From the NCBI GenBank assembly GCA_022560555.1, contig JADFSZ010000100.1, forward strand, positions 1 through 6,514: a stretch of 6,514 nucleotides of DNA, read 5' to 3'. Each line of letters begins with the position of its first letter. The first letter of the stretch is position 1. Below the pieces are notes generated by a model, which searched no databases, had not been told where the DNA came from, and saw only the letters and a list, made by a program, of their open reading frames with translations. This stretch comes from JADFSZ01 sp022560555 [NCBI: PVC group bacterium] (GTDB taxonomy: Bacteria; GCA-001730085; JADFSZ01). A program made the translations under genes and the position numbers. Positions 5,228 through 6,514 of this stretch are shown here, one piece after another.

Positions 5228-6346
5228 ATGAAAATTTATCGTACTATGATCGGTCTATTCCTATTGACATTTTTAACAGTTTCTCTGCCTAATTTTGCCG
5301 AAGCGGGGTTGAGGAACATGCGTAAACGAACGTATCGCCAATCCTCAAAAATCGATGCCAGGCGTTCGGATCATATGGACGCCGACGGTGTTGTTGACTA
5401 CAATGACAATAAGAAAAGACGCAAAAAAAGAAAATCAAAGAAGTCAGAAGAGATTGTTTTACCTCCTCCTCAAGGGCCTAAAAAAGTCATTATGGTTGGA
5501 AAGATTGAAAACAAAGCCGGAGGCGGGGCTCAAATCGCTATCGGAGATCCTTTAGAAGAAATGATGACTGAAGCTCTCATCAAAAGCAACCGTTTCATCA
5601 TTGCTGAGAGACCCGAAATGCTTGCAGGATTACAAGAGCAGGATTTTGCCCAAAGCGGTCGTACATCCGCCGTCGGGGGGGCTCAAATCGGAAAAATCAC
5701 CAACGCCCAAATCATGGTCACAGGTGCCATCACAGAATTTGACGCAAGTTCCGGAGGCGGACAACAGGCTTTTAGTTACGGTGGATTTGGCATTGGTTTT
5801 AATCAAGCGCAGGCGCATGTTGCCGTAACAATTCGGCTCGTGGATCTGACCACGATGCAGGTGATTGATTCTCAACGTGTCGAAGGAAAAGCTAAAGCCG
5901 GCGGCGCAACGTTTTCCTATCAAGACAGCGGCGGCTGGGGCGGATCACTCGGAGGCTTCCGTAAAACACCTATCGGAAAGGCCTCCCAAGATGCCATCAA
6001 CAAAGCTCTGGCTTATATCATTCAACGCATGGACAGCATTCCCTGGCAAGGCGCTATTGCCGTTATTGACCAATATGGAATCGTGATAAACAATGGAGGA
6101 GAAAACGGTATCAAAATCGGAGACCACTTTGTGGTATTCCAACCTGGGCCCGATATCATCGATCCCTCAACAGGTGTCTCTCTTGGCAGCCGAAAAAAAA
6201 GGGTTGGTCTGCTTGAAATTATTTCCGTGGATGCCAAATTCTCGACAGCCAAGGCTCTCGAAGGGAACGATTTCAATGTGGGCTATATTATAGAGTACAT
6301 GCCACCCCCACCACCACCTGTCCCTCAACCGCAACCTGTGAGCTGA
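5228..6346 (+). CDS. CsgG/HfaB-family paralogue with charged N-terminal linker and proline-rich tail
   Basis: This 372-residue protein is the close paralogue of gene 5 (well over half of aligned residues identical by eye). The signal peptide is 1-26 (cleavage after AEA). Residues 27-83 have no counterpart in gene 5: a basic stretch, an acidic D-A-D-G-V-V-D-Y-N-D segment (51-60) like a calcium-binding thrombospondin-3/dockerin-type repeat, and a polybasic run KKRRKKRKSKK (62-72). The CsgG-type domain is about 84-271 with the same landmarks as gene 5 (AQSGRTS, ITNAQIMVTGAI, first hairpin 178-206, LTTMQVIDSQRVEG, second hairpin 218-247, FRKTPIGKAS). The conserved cysteine is serine-253, and the possible gate phenylalanine of gene 5 is isoleucine-103. 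Residues about 272-357 form the FlgT_C-like beta domain (GIKIGDHFVV, DPSTGVSLG). A proline-rich tail ends the protein (359-370). No lipobox. Probably an outer-membrane channel subunit or decoy subunit; partner of gene 5 by inference. Confidence 0.87.
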   Translation: MKIYRTMIGLFLLTFLTVSLPNFAEAGLRNMRKRTYRQSSKIDARRSDHMDADGVVDYNDNKKRRKKRKSKKSEEIVLPPPQGPKKVIMVGKIENKAGGGAQIAIGDPLEEMMTEALIKSNRFIIAERPEMLAGLQEQDFAQSGRTSAVGGAQIGKITNAQIMVTGAITEFDASSGGGQQAFSYGGFGIGFNQAQAHVAVTIRLVDLTTMQVIDSQRVEGKAKAGGATFSYQDSGGWGGSLGGFRKTPIGKASQDAINKALAYIIQRMDSIPWQGAIAVIDQYGIVINNGGENGIKIGDHFVVFQPGPDIIDPSTGVSLGSRKKRVGLLEIISVDAKFSTAKALEGNDFNVGYIIEYMPPPPPPVPQPQPVS

Positions 6347-6484
6347 TCTTTCCATAAGCGCTGAGAACGCTTTCAAGGGAACGAAGTCCTCTTTTATTGA
6401 CTGTAAGTCTTTATTTTACAGTATTGTATAACTTTCCCAAAACTCCTCTCAACCAAAAGCCTTTCCACCCATTTTTGGATTTGT
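6347..6484. other. non-coding region downstream of gene 6
   Basis: No gene is visible on either strand. A 5-bp hairpin (AAGCG 6356-6360 with CGCTT 6368-6372, 7-nt loop) is not followed by a T-run. A weaker pairing of AAGGGA (6375-6380) with TCCTCTT (6388-6394) precedes TTTT, but it is too imperfect to call a terminator. How the operon ends is therefore unclear. Confidence 0.4.
6400..6422. promoter_or_regulatory. perfect inverted repeat ACTGTAA-N9-TTACAGT
   Basis: Both 7-nt arms (6400-6406, 6416-6422) are perfectly complementary across a 9-nt spacer. The form suits a dimeric repressor site or a weak AT-rich hairpin. It resembles a LexA box in its CTGT/ACAG ends, but the 13-nt spacing is not that of the E. 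coli site (8 nt). Confidence 0.4.
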
Positions 6485-6514
6485 TTGACAATCATATTTT
6501 AAATATGCTATGTA
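6485..6514 (+). promoter_or_regulatory. promoter for a gene beyond the window, with palindrome
   Basis: A perfect TTGACA (6485-6490) is followed 18 nt later by TATGTA (6509-6514), preceded by TGC, which makes an extended -10 element. The -10 hexamer is only 3 of 6 to consensus. A palindrome, CATATTT-T-AAATATG (6493-6507), fills the spacer and could be an operator. The downstream gene is not in the window. Confidence 0.45.

Noticed and set aside
4271-6346. Calling genes 5 and 6 csgG of a curli operon
   Set aside because: No curlin repeat protein, csgE- or csgF-like gene is present, the lipobox is missing, and both carry an extra C-terminal domain.
6356-6398. Rho-independent terminator after gene 6
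   Set aside because: The one clean hairpin has only 5 bp and no T-run after it; the pairing next to TTTT is imperfect.
6400-6422. LexA (SOS) box
   Set aside because: CTGT and ACAG are 13 nt apart instead of 8, and no SOS gene is in view.
1-6514. CRISPR array, tRNA, rRNA or insertion sequence
   Set aside because: No regularly spaced identical repeats with unique spacers, no cloverleaf-like or rRNA sequence, and no transposase or flanking inverted repeats were seen.

Overview
The window shows six consecutive genes, all on the + strand, and every product starts with a secretory signal peptide. The organism is most likely a Gram-negative (diderm) bacterium, because the encoded families (LPP20, FlgT-like, CsgG/HfaB-like) act in the periplasm or at the outer membrane. 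GC content looks moderate by eye. I cannot place the phylum from sequence alone; an uncultivated diderm lineage (for example Omnitrophota or a deltaproteobacterium-like group) is only a guess.

Layout: 1-267 is an upstream region with a good sigma70-type promoter (158-186) and the leader of gene 1. Gene 1 (268-801) is a small exported protein with one diverged LPP20-type domain. Gene 2 (830-2152) carries three LPP20-type modules in one chain. Gene 3 (2184-3347) has a FlgT-like layout: an N-terminal FlgT_N/LPP20-like domain, a CsgG/TolB-N-like middle and a small alpha/beta C-terminal domain. Gene 4 (3372-4193) is a reduced CsgG-like protein. Genes 5 (4271-5173) and 6 (5228-6346) are close paralogues that join a CsgG-type pore domain to a C-terminal beta-rich domain like the C-terminal domain of FlgT. 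Gene gaps are 28, 31, 24, 77 and 54 nt, and five of the six genes have a good Shine-Dalgarno sequence, so one operon is likely. The 77-nt gap before gene 5 holds a degenerate 17-nt tandem repeat and a possible internal promoter. The last 168 nt carry no gene but contain two inverted repeats and a probable promoter for a gene beyond the window.

How they may work together (inference): the genes form two paralogous series, LPP20-type modules (genes 1, 2 and the N-terminus of 3) and CsgG-type modules (middle of 3, then 4, 5, 6). In Vibrio and Campylobacter, LPP20-type FlgP and FlgT build rings or discs around the flagellar motor at the outer membrane; in curli systems CsgG is a nonameric outer-membrane secretion channel. 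Here both families sit together with no flagellar structural gene, no curli subunit or csgE/csgF-like gene, and no lipobox on any product. The simplest hypothesis is an outer-membrane ring or channel with periplasmic LPP20 discs, either a diverged flagellar H-ring accessory or an undescribed export or envelope-spanning assembly. The sequence alone does not decide between these.
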